Positions 1-13,625 of a DNA stretch of 64,000 nt are shown piece after piece. Position numbers and translations under genes: made by a program. The stretch spans positions 744,001 to 808,000 of the forward strand of contig JBLDXI010000012.1 of NCBI GenBank assembly GCA_047495785.1. Reading direction: 5' to 3'. Every line of letters begins with the position of its first letter. The first letter of the stretch is position 1. Source of the DNA: Lepidodermella squamata (lineage: Eukaryota > Gastrotricha). Under the pieces are notes generated by a model, which was given only the letters and a program-made list of their open reading frames with translations, was not told the DNA's origin and ran no database searches.

Positions 1-1047
1 TAGAGCAGCTAAAACATGGCTACAAAAATATGGCTAATGATATGAATTTTCAAACTTCAAGATTTTATTTTGCTTCCGAATAATAAATTAAAACAAAAAA
101 CCTAACAAATCCTTTTCTGAAGGTATGCGAACCCAACCATGCGAATCCTGTTTAGAAGAACGTCTTGCCGTGTATCGAGTATTCATAGAAAGAGGCGTGT
201 TAGATGCTAAAGCAATTAGGTTATTTAAGCGTCCCATTTCGTTCATTATTGTTCATTATTTTAAATGCAAAATTTCAGGATTTACCGATTATGAAAGACA
301 CAGCTGTGAGCTGCGGATGAGATCTGAGATAATGCACTAATGTTTTCCAGGCGTCAGCGGCATAATCAAGCTCGCTTGAGTTTTCTGCAATTCGCATAAA
401 TCTCATAATGTCTCATAACCAGAATATCCAGATAATAGCCGTATCGTGTAGTAGTTTACCTTTAATGCTGCTGTGATTTGATATGGGCAGGTCCCGGGTT
501 ACCGGGGACTGCTGTTAGTCGGCAGACCCCCTCCCCGTTTTTCTCTGTTTGTCCTTGACGCCCGCGGCAAATGCCGTTCGTTTCATTTACATTCTTCAAA
601 ATTTGTTAAACGTTAGTTGAGTAATATAAAAATTGAATAAAAATTTAAAGTGACCTTGACAATTTTATTTTCAATTTTTTGGCGCGTGACTTCAGGTTTC
701 CCGTCAGGCTATACCGACCTGTCGAATTAATGCGTGAAAATTTGTCAGGATTCAGTTGACGATTCAGGATTAGTGAATATCGAAAAACTAGCATGATATT
801 GCATTCAGAAATGGAACAGTTACATTAATAAGTTGATACTATTTTGCTTTGCGGAGCAACCCAGCTGCGTACAAATGTCTGCCTAATTTCGGAAGTGCGC
901 CAAAATATCGGTATCGGTGTAGTGCGCGCACTTGCGCGATAATTAGCAGACCATCAGACGCACACGCAGAATGGTCGTAATGATCGTGTGGCAAATGGAA
1001 GTGCGTAAGTAAGAAGTGTGTAGGATTGATTGATGGACAATTTTAGT

Positions 1048-1215
1048 CAGACGTTATTCTTCGCTGCCAATGACCGCAACATTGGGTGAACAGAATTATT
1101 CCGCAACCATAAGCTTGACACCTCGCTGGAAAAATCAGTCAGATGTTGCCTTCCAATTGGAGAGTTCAAATATTAGCAGAAAATCGATTAACATTGGTAC
1201 ATTGATTGAAACATT
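1048..1215 (+). repeat. dispersed repeat, copy 1
   Basis: This stretch and 2176-2362 share the same order of words (a run around 'ttcgctgcc', then 'aacatt', 'attattccgcaacca', 'gttgcctt', 'agaaaatcgat', 'gaaacatt') with many substitutions and small indels. They are diverged direct copies of one interspersed repeat; no coding capacity is evident. Confidence 0.75.
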
Positions 1216-1259
1216 GGTTGTTGATGGTTTATAGTCATGTTTAAGAAAAACACATTTGC

Positions 1260-1343
1260 TTTACGCGCACTTGCTTCGCAGTGCGACGTAATGGGCAGGT
1301 CCCAATTATTTTCCCTTCTGGTATCTGGGATCCTGAACTGGTG
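1260..1343 (+). repeat. inverted repeat segment, left copy
   Basis: Reads through 'acgcgcacttgcttcgcagt' and 'gggcaggtcccaattatttt'. The reverse complement occurs at about 3135-3222. This segment directly follows repeat copy 1, so the whole 1.0-3.3 kb interval could be remains of a foldback or MITE-like element. Confidence 0.7.
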
Positions 1344-2175
1344 ATCATTTGAACCTATGGTGATCATTTGAACAGTGGGACTGTTTACATGCTCGCTTTC
1401 GCTCGCATATGTAAACAGTCCCAAAGCTTCTCCATATGATGAACATTTATCAGTCTTATTTTCTGTCATTTTTACCATCCACTTTCCCCCTCGCATTAGC
1501 AGTGTCGCCTATAATCTTCATAGTCGTTTATCGTTTATCGTATGATCGTTTCCATCTTTTATATCCCCTGTTTTCCTAACAAAAGTAATAATGATAGTTT
1601 TTCAAGAGTTAAAGAAAATCGGCTTAGCCACAGCCGAGTCGAGATACCTCAGAATAACGCAAAATTCCTTACCAACCGTAGATATAAACGATGGCCATAT
1701 CCCATATCGTGCCTTTACTATTTTTTGCTCTTCATTTTGTTTTAAAATAATATGCGACGATATACAAACGTTTACATGGGCAGTAAGTCATTTGAAAGGG
1801 CATGATAACCGCGCTCGTATAGCTCCGCTATTCCCGCATAGACATAATTTAAGATAGACTGACTACCCCTTTCATTCCCTTCATACACCAATGTAAATCC
1901 CATGTACAGATTGCAATGCTTCTTACCGACTCGTTTGAACGAATCTGCATGAAGAATGAAAATAACAAAATTTTCTTAATCTTCGCGTTATATTAGCATT
2001 GATTTTTTGATACAAGCCTCCAGTCAACAGATTGCGTATAGCTTGAAGTTAAAGTTGGTCTTGCAGAGAATTCCCGATAAAATAGTGATTGTGCCATCTG
2101 AGCAGTAAAACATTGCTTGACTTTCTAACAGAATCAACCACACTGTTAAATTATACAAAGATAATCTGTCACCAC

Positions 2176-2362
2176 AACGTTTTTATTCGCTGCCGATGAT
2201 AGTAACATTAGGTAAACAATAATTATTCCGCAACCATTTACGTCTTACACCTTGCAACTCGCTATAGAAAATAATAGAGTGTCACCTGTTGCCTTTCTAA
2301 CTGAAGAATTCGAATGTTAGCCGACAGAAAATCGATCAATAAAATAGAAACATTGTTGAAAC
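2176..2362 (+). repeat. dispersed repeat, copy 2
   Basis: Diverged direct copy of 1048-1215, with the shared word 'attattccgcaaccat' and the same order of conserved blocks. The two copies have clearly diverged, so the family is old or the copies are independent insertions. Confidence 0.75.
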
Positions 2363-3134
2363 ATTACTTTTTGAGAGTTCTGTATATTTGTCGTATCGTA
2401 TAACGCAATTTCTCCCAATAGCCGACTGAGATATCCCAATGAGCAATCCGAATTGTTCCCAACGTCATTTTCAGCTATTTTAAACAGTTTTTTTTTAATT
2501 TGGAAACCAAGCAAGATTGCAGAATAGCCCTTCGCCTATCTAGCAGAGCCCATTTTCCCTAATAACTTGTTCCGTAACTGCGTGTTCTATGAGTTATTAA
2601 AAAGCTAGCATATTTTCACTGTAACATTCTTCTGGCCTTCTAGGTCCATTTAAACTCTTTATTAATCAATTTGCAGACCAATCGATAGGGCTTTTCGGGC
2701 TCTTTAATATGATGTGATACATTATAATTCAATAACCTGAAGGCTGATGAAAACAATAGGCAAAAAGCAACTTTCGGATTGCTCATTGAGACATCTCTAT
2801 TGCCAATACAATATACAATACTACATATTAATTATTACGAAACACATGCGAACTTGTCCAATGCATTACAATGATGAAACATTTATCAGCCTCAATTCTA
2901 CCATTCACTTACTAAAATTTGGTCACATTTTGACATATTCTGTTATTCGTAAGGTTGAGCCATTTACCACCAAATTTTTGAAAGTAATATCCTATCAAAG
3001 TCGTTCCCAGAGACTTTGAGTCCCAGACCTTACGACAGACCTTGGGAAGAAGACTGCTTAGGAAGATTCTTGATTTCGTTTCGAAATGTAAAATCGATGC
3101 GCTTGGTCCAGGTTCGGACGAAATGATATGTTCG

Positions 3135-3222
3135 AATGATCGCCAGTTCAGGATCCCATTTCCAGGAGGAAAAATAATTGGGACCTGCCCATTACGTCGC
3201 ACTGCGAAGCAAGTGCGCGTAA
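3135..3222 (-). repeat. inverted repeat segment, right copy
   Basis: Reverse complement of 1260-1343, sharing the exact blocks 'gggacctgcccattacgtcg' and 'actgcgaagcaagtgcgcgt'. The high identity over this block contrasts with the larger divergence of the direct repeats. Confidence 0.7.
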
Positions 3223-4495
3223 GACAATTTCGACGAGGCTTGAGCGAGTTCGGACGGCATTGCAGCCTGGCACCCACGGTCTTATCTTAAAATTGAAGAT
3301 TTGACGGCACCAAAGAATCCACGGCCCGCAATGGTTGAAAATCTTCTAAAATCACGTGAACCCAATACCGGGGCAAGCATTCCAGGGCCCCAGGGAACAC
3401 GCAGGGCGCCAGGGCGCATCAGGGCGGGGTACGCCACGCATGGTGAAATGCACTGCGACAAAACCCAGGCACTTGATTCCGCACCAAAGCATTAAAAAAT
3501 GTTAAAATATATTATAAATAATTTTTGATAATACGTTTGATTAAAATTTTGAGGAACATTTTGATCAGCTGATGTCCTTCACCAACCCGCATAAAGAAGC
3601 TATGCGAAAGTTGGGACTTGGCCCGAGGTTGTTGGGTGCTCGAAAGCGGTAACCTGGCCGGCTTCGACTGGTGGTCACGAGTGTCACGCGTCGTGTGAAT
3701 TTTAGCATTTGCTAGAAATAAAGTTTTTTCGTGACTTCGAAACAACGTGAGACTTGCGATAGCTCAAATTACTTACTTACTATGAAATCAGATTCAGGGT
3801 TCAGCTCATAAGCATTATAGACATTCCCAGTGTTGTAGGCGGACAAGTGAAATGACTTTGTACTCTAGTTTTATCCGAGTTTATCTGTACTGTGGATTTA
3901 TCCTGTGTGCAATTCAGCTAGTTATTTTCGCCTCGTCTAGGTAGACCAACATCTAGAATTGCACTTTGCGATGAATCCTGCAGTCGCACACATATATCTT
4001 TGAAATATCTCCTCTAGATATCCTAACCCTTTAGTCGTTGAGATTTAGGATTACATCTATGAACGATAAAACTCCAGCTATCCATCGCCAAATGCTCCTA
4101 GAATGTACTTGAGAAACTCCTATCCACCTTTATAGTTGAAGTTCTCGTTCGCAGTCGCTTTTGGCTGATTTCCATTTTTCCCTCCGGCGCTTGGACGGTG
4201 CAATTTTTTACCCAATATTCTCCTTGAAATTGAATTTCATCGTTTATAATCTTTATTTATTGATCTTGCTATATTTTTATAAGCTGCAATCACGAGCGCC
4301 CTACTTATTATATTCATCCATTTTTCATCTGAGAAAGGAGCTAAACGTGTGGTTGAGGATTGAGGATTAGATGAAAGTGTTAGAGACAATGCGACATTGT
4401 TGAGATTTCTTGCTTTTCCGAAAAGAAATGCATAATCGATTTTTTCAAGTTTAGAATCGGTTATTATGATTTGATGTGCTCTCAAAAGTAGTAAA

Positions 4496-6165
4496 ATGAG
4501 CAAAGACATGACTGCGATAAAGGATGCAGTTTTCTCACATGGCGATTTGATTGCCAGATCTGCTAGCGTTCCTATGGTTAATGAAGAAAAGTCCGCTCCG
4601 ACAGCTATACCCGCTACAGAAGTACCAATGATTGATCAGTAAGTTAACATTATGCCAATTTCTGGTTATCACATCGGGTTACAGTTTAAATAGCATCAAA
4701 CCACTGGATATTTGTAATTCGAGGATACGCCGCTTCTCTTCAGGCAGCATGATAATGTCTGTTTCATCGCCTAAGGTAAAAAAGCTCAAATTATTGATAA
4801 TTTTAGTTTCTTATTGTCTTTTTTTATTTATTCCAGCTCTCGCGCCTGTCGCCTGCTCGGTTAGAGCAGATAAAATACGAAGAGCTAGATGCATTTGTGA
4901 TGCAAGAAATAGCCCACGAGCGCGCTACATGTTCTAACTTGGCTACTTGTTCGAATCTAGCTCAGTTGATGTCAAAAGATTGGTCGATGGTAAGTTATGC
5001 ATTTTCCCTGTAGTCACTAAACATTCGAGGCACGCAACTCCGTTGTGTGGTGTGTTAAAAAGTAGCAAAATAAGAAATAAGCCGGCATGACGTGAGCTGG
5101 TTTTTCCCCACATAATTATATTACCCACTCCTTACAGGGTGACGTCGAAACTTCTAGCGATGCATCGTCTTCTACTGAGTCTTCATCTGTAGCGGCCGCA
5201 TCAAGTCTCTCATCAGGCATTCAAACGAGCGGCGGCGTTTCTCCAACTGTCGCTAAGGTACGTATATATACATTTGCCTGTTCACACTCTTATATAGTAG
5301 TACTTCGTATTACAATATGCGTGTGTGTGTATGTGTGCGCACCTACGAAAATAAAATTATGTGTATTTTTCCTCATTTTCAATGCTTTAGCAATTTCCAT
5401 CGCCATTATCAGTGCTATCACCTAGTCCGCCGCCATACTCATATGCGGCCTCGTCGGTGCCCAGGTTAGTTATACATCGTTTATAATTTCGAGTCATCGT
5501 CAAATTACCGGTGCTTTTGAAACAGCCGGATCCGTGCGGCTAACCGCTGCCACAAGCGTTCTCACAGTCCAAAAGTCGCGCCTGCTTTCACATTTTCGTC
5601 CGCTAATGCGTCGCCTGCCAGCAGCACGGCGAGCGGCGGGACGAATTCTCCGACCACGCTAACTCCTCATCACTCTGGGGCTTTCCCTTCTCTCATCCGG
5701 CCATCTTCTCTGCGAGGATCTGCTACGAAACGGAGGTTCGATGGTCCGTCGCTTTTCTATCACCACACAACTCCTTCGGCGTCAATCGGCCGGAGCGATC
5801 CAGACTCGCCATCGCCTTTCCGTAAAAGCAATTTATTAGTCACGGCGATAGCTGCGTCTAATAACAACGCAACAGAAGCGAATGCTCAGCAAGTCAATAA
5901 GGCAAGCGATATCGAAGCCGATTGCCAGCCGGCGAAAATCAAGCGGCCTAGCTCATTTGTATCTGACGCATGCAGTAGCAGGTTAGTTGCAGCTTCGCTC
6001 AGTAGATTGGACTGATTAAAGATGTTGTTTTCTAGCATGTCCGAAACCGAGTCGCCATGCAGCACGCCGGCAAGCTCAACGCCGCAAAGTCAAACATCGC
6101 TTTTGAACAGCAAAGATGTTATGAATGAGCCTGCAACCACGAACCCGGCAACAAGTGATGCGTGA
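4496..6165 (+). CDS. PABIR/FAM122-like PP2A regulator
   Basis: Seven exons fit in phase: 4496-4638, 4685-4775, 4837-4989, 5138-5257, 5391-5464, 5526-5981 and 6036-6165 (388 residues). Seen: an N-terminal RSASVPMV (residues about 21-28), like the RSNSAPLI block of FAM122; SRLSPARLEQIKYEELDAF followed by IAHERA (like the RLHQIKQEE...HERE helix); and near the middle KRSHSP, IRPSSL and KRRFDG in the same order as RRSQSP, IRPSVL and KRKCE of FAM122. Known: FAM122/PABIR proteins bind and inhibit PP2A-B55 and act in cell-cycle control, in nucleus and cytoplasm. Inferred: the same role here. The rest is low-complexity Ser/Pro/Ala. The start is chosen because the SAPL-like block follows it closely. 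A long 3' untranslated region with AATAAA near 7318 probably belongs to it. Confidence 0.8.
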
Positions 6166-9100
6166 CTCGAACTTTCCCCTCAACGTTCTCTTTCTCTCTT
6201 GCGCCCCTCGAATACGAATTCTCTTTCTCTCTTGTACTAACAGCTACATTATTTTCTCTTGTTCGACGACAGTGAACTGACTGAAAGCCTTTCCTTTGCG
6301 ATAATTACAATAATATTAATAATATTTCCATATATTACAACGTTGTAATTTGCTCTACTATAATCTATTCTGTTTACCTTACCAAATTATTGTGTAATTC
6401 GCGTAATCTTTCTCGTGTTTTATTTTTGCTCGAGTATATTGAGAAGCAAAAAACAGTTGGGTGTGTGTGTTTGTGTGTGCATATGTGTGGGCTAGTATTG
6501 CGCGTGTATCGGCTCAACGAAGGAAAAAACCGGCTCCGATCGATGAAAAGAGCTGGCTTTATATTATAAGTGATGCACGGCTAACACAATAATAATAGCA
6601 ATCTATCATCATTTCACGTGAATCAAGGTGAAATGCCAGATCAGAATTCATCCTCGGCGTCGTCATCTTGCTACAGTCGCGCTTTCGAAGCAGCATAGTA
6701 AAAAAAAGAAATTTCAGTTTGTGGTTACGGATTACTCGAAACTTCTATCTGTTTGAGTTGAAAGCACATCTCAAAATGAGAAATTTTGCATTCACAATGC
6801 AACCAAGTCTGGGTGCCGTTTAATTTGCTTTCCGTTTCTGTTACGCCGTTTTTTATCAAAATGTTGTAAAAAAAATGTATTCTATGTACCAATATTATCA
6901 CATCGGGTCAGCGAGTTCGACACGTTTAATACTAAAAAAAAGTAATATAATTTTGTGTGTAAATCATCGATATCTTTTTTCGAGCTGTCAGTTCTAGCAC
7001 CGGCGAGATAAATTGTGCCCAGTCATAATTCGATTCAGATTGACTGCAAGACTGAAGATGGATTGATTTACGAAACTGCACTTCCCTTCCTGGACAGCTA
7101 GCTACCAGTTCCTTTCATTTTTACTCGAATGTAGCGAGAAATGTAGCTTATTACTGTTGTCAAAATTGCAGAAGTTGGCTGTGGGACCGCGTCGATAATT
7201 TGTGTGTGTCTGAATTCTTTCAACTCATCAAATCGGCATGACGATCTCTAGCTGAAAGATGGATGAAATATTGCTCTTTTCTTTAAGTCCTGATGATCAC
7301 CATTCTTCGAAGTGCTAAAAATAAACTTCTATTTCTAACAAGGTCTTATTTTAGAACTTCACGTTGATGATAATTATATATAAATATATTGAATATATAT
7401 ATTTAATATTCGTTATTGGTTTATGATAAGTTTTGTTGGCCGCCCCACTTCGACGATCCTTTTATTTTGTTGTATGATTTCTATCTCGCAAGGATCTGTT
7501 CACCCACGAATTCAGCGATGCGTCGGACATCTTGCTTACCGAAATTCTACACCAAGTTGAGAGTCAACAGCGCCCATTTTTATCGCATTGTTTTTGTATG
7601 TCTTTAAAATGGGCCTGCGTTGATGCTATGCGCCGCGTTTTTATATATTTACGGTAGCGTTTATTGTAACAAAAAGCCACCTGAAATACGAATATCACTT
7701 GAAATCTTTCTTCCGCGGACGCTTTTATTAAAACTTAAATTTTGTTTGTGTTCTTCTCTCCTATAAAAATTGTATTATAATATTTGAAAAATGCAACTAC
7801 TAAATTTCGAATGAAATGATGATAACTTTATTCGAACTCTATCGACAGTGATAATGTTTACCTGTTGATATTGATTATTATGTTAATATCGGTGTGGGAA
7901 GAGCCAGGGAAACAGTAAAAAATGGTGGTTTCTCAGCAAATGCGACTTTTTTCATTTCCATATGCTATATTTTCCGAGTTTTTCAGGATTATGAAGTAAA
8001 TTGAGTGAGCAAGAAGCTTCTAATCGTTTTAGCTTAGGAAAAGGAAGAGGAAAACCTGGTGAAAATGGTGGTGACAAGTGGCAGCGAGGTGAGTGGCCTT
8101 GAGTGACGCTCTGGCGCGTTTTTTTCGTCCTCGGCACTTCTTAACTTGTGTACGCCCCTCGTTGAAGTAATTAGTGCGCGTGTATTGTGGCTGCGTGCGA
8201 TGACAGACGCGCAATAAAGCGCACTCGCAAACACGGCGACGATCAGATGGCTGCTTTTTTCAAATAACCATGATATTTGTTATTTTGCGCGGTAATATTA
8301 CTAGAAATGATTATAATAACAGCGTCTGCGTGGAACGGCAGCGGCGCTATCATGGGCCGTGGCACCTTTTTGCGGCTGAAAGCTATATACCTGCTTGCTA
8401 CCTGGGCCATGTAATAGAGGAAGGCCGGCCCTCTGTATTTATCGTCCGACCGCAGTTGTAATAATGTGTATTGCAGGCTTCAGTAACATTAGGCCGAATT
8501 TTATTGTAGGTATTTAGTTGTAGGCGAGCGCGGGGACAATGTCGTTTATATACTATATATATCCACTAGAAAATTGGGGTGGTCACGTCTGTCTGTTTGA
8601 CAGATACGCCCAACTTGCATTGCATTCATATGTGAGAGCGTTCTTTTTCGTCGCCGGCGTGAGCTTTGCTTAGCCGGCGGCCGAAAGAAGGCCCTCTCCT
8701 GCCTCATGATCGGCCAACGAGAGGCAGGTGGCGGATTTCTACTATCCCGCAACACTGCCGCAACTACTAAAACACGCGGAAATGCGCTCACATAATCATA
8801 TACCTGCTGCATGTATAAATAAATTATGCAAAAATTAGGATTTACTTGTTTTACAAACAAAGTGCACAAGTCGTCGTTTTCTTTTCTCTCACCCGGGCGG
8901 CAACTGGTACGAAGGTCAGCCGGCGTTGGCCATTTTCGCCATTAAAATTAATCAGCCTATTTTCCGCCCCTACAACCTGTGTTTATTTATTTACCTGCAC
9001 AGATCGTGTTCAAGACGCGCGTTTCGCAAGCAAACTTTTTCTCATATATTCTATATGTACATTTGCTAGTTCTTCTTAAAAACAAACCTGAAATACGCAA

Positions 9101-12100
9101 TGTTTCCTGTAGCGTATTTGTGACCGTGTGTATTTTTGACGGTAATTATTACCTACTGCTATTGACCAACGGCCAGCGATGAGTTTACCTTCTCTCGATT
9201 AATGACAAATTTTTGCGCGCGAGTCACGACATTTTTCGCGTGTTGCTAATTAGCCGCGCTAGGTATTTACGCCCGGTGGGAGGCTGCGATGCTAGCTTTG
9301 TTGCAAGTTTCGGCCGCCAAACTGCTCCCATTCGGATTTAGCCAGGCGTGCGATGTATTACTATATTATTATTATTTTTGTATTTTTCATTTTCTAGTTA
9401 TATAAACAGAATTTTATTAAGTGGTCGCCTTATTTGTCCCCGTTTCGCATTATTTTATTACGCCGAGACGCCCGAGCGCCGCGCCCGGTGTGTTGTCGAT
9501 CACTTGTCGTCGTGAAAAGCGCCTTTTTAGCCGCAATAACAAAGAGAGGGCCAGCAGTCGCGAGAAAAACAGATAAGATAGTTGTAAAAGTACAGCAGTA
9601 AATGCTGCAAATACTCAGCAGCATCATCACCGGCGTGCTGATGCTTGTTGTAGTAAACCACAAATAACGCCGTATTAGTTTATTGGTGTACGCATAATCT
9701 CAACATCATCCAAGAGTCATCCTCCTTTGACAAATGGCCTCACACATTCATGTCATCGTGTATGGGCGACGCTGACAAGGGTCCCTGGACGAGCCCACTG
9801 CGGTCCATTTTTCTCCCGCCAACTGCCTTAATAAACATTAACGCACTAGAGTATTTTTATTCAGCCCGCATTCTCGCTTACTTCTTACCTGTCAACAGTC
9901 GGATCCGAATAATTTTTTGGCCCCATTAATTATCATTCTAGATTTACACCCGACCACCATATTATGTGCTTGTTTATTAAAATTGTTCTCGTGTTTTTTT
10001 CCGAGGCTAATTATAAGTTATCTTCGTGCAAAACTCGTGTGAAATCTTGTACTGACTGCTTGTGAAGTTTTCAGCTCTCAGCTTTCATCTGGATGACATG
10101 GCCTTGGTACAAGAGCGGGAAAATCATATTAGGATTAGATTTCCAATTCTTACCGTTAAGAAAGTTCTTTCGAGTAGCATCTGTATTACCGAGCACTGTT
10201 TGTTTTTCAATGATTAACGATTGAGCATCGGTAAAAGCTATCATTTACAGAAAAGTAGTTTACTCCATTAGCTTAGGTTATTATTTATATTTAAAGTGTT
10301 AATTTGCCAATGTTTAGAATTCCGTAAAACGGTGTTTTAGCCGTGTTTATAGTGTTTTGTTTACAGTTTCGATTACTCATGTTTTCGCGTTGCACAAAAA
10401 TCGCGCATGCCTTTCATCTGAATAGCCCCATCATACACAAAAACTGTCTGTGTAATTTTTCATCCGAGGAAGAAGTTCTTGTAAACACGACGGTTAACCG
10501 GCAAAACTTGATGCTGTTTGTATAATGTGATGCGAGATGTATATTCACCTTACTGACTCGTATTTTGCGTTTTGTTTATTTCTTTTAATTTAATTGCGCT
10601 TAGAATATATCTCTTTTTAGCCACGTTCGATCGCGTTCATATACTACTCGCCGCTGAGAAAGAGAGAGAGCACGGCGCCAGCATGCCGGAGAAAACAACA
10701 ACACACAAGTCGTGCCGAGGCCTAAAATGCTGTTGTAGCGGAAAGCCGGGGCGGATGCTTGTTGAAAAGTTATTTTTGGTGCGTTTTTACACCGCGCAAT
10801 TAGCGTTCATGATATCGTATGCGCGCGTGGATGTGTGTTGTAGGGATTCTACAACAGCGTCTAGGTAAGCCGTTGTTCGCAACGTACTACACAAGCGATC
10901 CAAGGCCGATCAAAACTAGTTAGCTGTTTTGTAGCTATAATATCGGCGAGAAAGAGCGTGTATTGTGCGATAGCGATGACGGAACTCTTCAGCTTGTTCT
11001 TTTCACCGATACAGTCGGGTTTTTGCGGCCGCAGCCAACGGCCCGCGAAACAATAATAACACGGCCGCGCGGCCTTCACACGCGCCGATATATTCGATGA
11101 AATTATTATAAATAAGCGTAAGTATACATCATAAACTGTGTGCCATTCACGATGTTCGATTACTTGGACGGCGCATCGAACGCGCTTCTGCTATACCGGT
11201 CGGTATCACACCACCGCAGTAGTGTTCCGCGCCGGTTCATCGCCCTTCACTTTAGCCGCGCGATCGCCGCTCTATTAATATTAGGCGCGCCGGCGATTTC
11301 GCGCGTCACATTTTTAGCCACGGTTAATATTGAAAAGATAATAAAAAGCCATATCTACTCGCGGAGTATAATCATCGAATCATCATCATCAAGATCAGCA
11401 TCATCATCATCGTTGCCAACACTAGCCCTGCTTGTAAGATAGATTATCGCTATAATACAGAGCCGCGTGTACTACTATCATCGTCTGCGGTTGCCCTTTG
11501 TTGTTTCAGTATATATTGTTCTCTTGAAAGATAGGGAAATACTTTTTCCAACGCATACATAACTGCCATCATCGTTTTATTTTCATCGTATTATCAATAC
11601 ACAACGCTCATCTCAGCGAAATAAAGTGTATCGGCGAGCGATTTTTGCCGCGTCTCAACAGGCATTATTTATCTGCTCTTCAAAGTGCCCTTGCCAGCAT
11701 ACTTTCCACTGGTGCGAAAAATCGCTGCCGAATTGTGAATATTAATTTTTTATCCGATACAGTACATGGTTTTTTGGATCGCATTATTTACCCGGCCACA
11801 TATGGCTTTCCAATCGGCGAGGCTTTTATTATTTTATTGTTTATTCTAATTTTTTACGATTTGTTGTAGCTAGATAAGTCTGATTAGTTCTCGTAACCCA
11901 AAGTAAACACCAGAATTTTTTCATATTTTCATAGAATTTTCGTATAAAAATATCAAGTGCGTCGTTTCTACGCGAAAAGCCAAAAGAGATCGGCGCTGTA
12001 TCAAATAGTCTAATATTTGTACCTGATGCAGGGATCAAGTTTACTATTGCCCTACATTTTATTGTGGACTAGCTGGGATGAACCATTTGAGAGCAATGCT

Positions 12101-13625
12101 GGCGAATTTAGGCGTGATAATGCGCTCGTAATTACATTTCGCCGCGTATTTTTTCTGGTCTCATTTTTCCGCGAGTTTTCGCGCCTTGTCACACGATGTC
12201 GAAATAATGACGTTACATTTCGGCAGCCGGCGAGCGGCCCCGAACAATTACTTTGTCGGCATGATTTCACTGCAGAAAATGGCGTAAACTAATATTGCAT
12301 GTAAGCTCCGACTGACCCGTGTTACCCATCCCGTGAGATTTTTTCGCAACTCATTTTTATGTGTTGTATTATTATTTACTCTTAATATTTTCACACGATA
12401 TTATTTTAGCCTTAAGTAAAAATTTAATAACCGCTGTTGTTTGCGCGAGTTCATTCCGCCTTAAAACTGATCATTTTTATTTTTGCGCCATGTGAAAATT
12501 TGATTTTTATTAATGAATATTACAACCATAGTCGCTTTTTTCTTGCTGCTGTGACTGGCCACAAGTCATTCGGGGAAATCGATTAGAGCCGGCCGTGATT
12601 TTGTTGTCTAAACAAAACTGGTGAGAAAAGCCGTGTGTCACGAGCTATTATGCAAATTATATCACGGCGTCGTAGCATCACCTAATCTTTTACCTGTCCA
12701 CAATAATCAGCGCGATTTTTCGTCTTGCCACATATAAACATTTAATGCGCTACGAGTGTTTACATCGATAATCGACGCCAAAAACAATAAGAGTTTACAT
12801 ACCAGTATTTTAAATCGGCTGTTAAACCACTGCACACTGCTGTCAAGAGGCGGGACATAATCGACATCAATTTGGATGCGCGCGCGCGCGCTGGCGTCAA
12901 GATGGCCAGCAGTAAATCGCGCAATTTTGAAATGGAGCGCGTGATTACTTTGACACGCGGCGATTTATCCATCGGCTTCCGAAGAGGTCACGGCCCAAAT
13001 TATCCGCGCAGCCGCTCGGATTTGGCCGACTTACTTAGCCGCGACTGAGACTGCGCGCAGTTTTATTTGGCAGCACTTCGCCCCGCCGATTGACTAATTA
13101 GACGCGACACAGACTCGCACTCGGCCTTATTATCTCTGTTATTATTTACGACAATTGTTGTTTGTTATTATACTGGCCATTTCCTGCCTGCTGCTGTTGC
13201 GGCCATCATCCTGCGATGTCGCATAAAAGACGTTCTCGGCCGCGCACTTGGACCCGGCTTGTACCGCGTGTGTCGCGCCAGATCAAAATCAATTATTGCC
13301 TGAGGAATTTACGGCGCGCGCGCCCGCGATTTGTCGATGATTAAGCTTTACTTTTGCGACAAGCAACCTCTGTAACTTGCTAGAGCACGCCACGGCTCTA
13401 GAACAAATTATTGAGACACGCACGCATTCCGCGTTCTATCAAACAATATCCATGATTTCACTTGGCAAACACTTGATCTGAAAAATTTTCATCGACAAAA
13501 AAGCAAAATCTCGAACTTCCTCTCATTTATAGATGATTAGCGTTACATGAATTTGCCGATATTTTTTACGCAATTCTCTCTACCTGCTGATGCTGATGCT
13601 GTTGCTGCTATGAAAAATCGAAAAA
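6166..13625. other. long intergenic region / UTRs
   Basis: The first 1.1-1.2 kb is probably the 3' untranslated region of the PABIR-like gene (TG-rich microsatellites near 6460-6490, AATAAA near 7318). The remainder has no frame with recognisable motifs. It contains many AT-rich runs mixed with CG-containing patches and a short (GC)n run near 12880. Much of it may be regulatory or 5' untranslated sequence of the downstream neuroligin-like gene. I see no RNA gene here by eye. Confidence 0.5.

Larger units (their letters stand above)
1..4495. other. gene-free, repeat-rich flank
   Basis: No open frame here looks like a conserved protein, and the short frames present are not supported by splice sites or family motifs. 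The first 3.4 kb contains several diverged copies of the same repeat family (listed separately), which suggests decayed non-autonomous transposon material. From about 3500 to 4495 I see only ordinary AT-rich DNA leading into the start of the PABIR-like gene. Confidence 0.6.

Noticed and set aside
6166-13625. Many short frames such as 11140-11442 and 10572-10868
   Set aside because: No motif, no exon structure; expected by chance in a long non-coding region.
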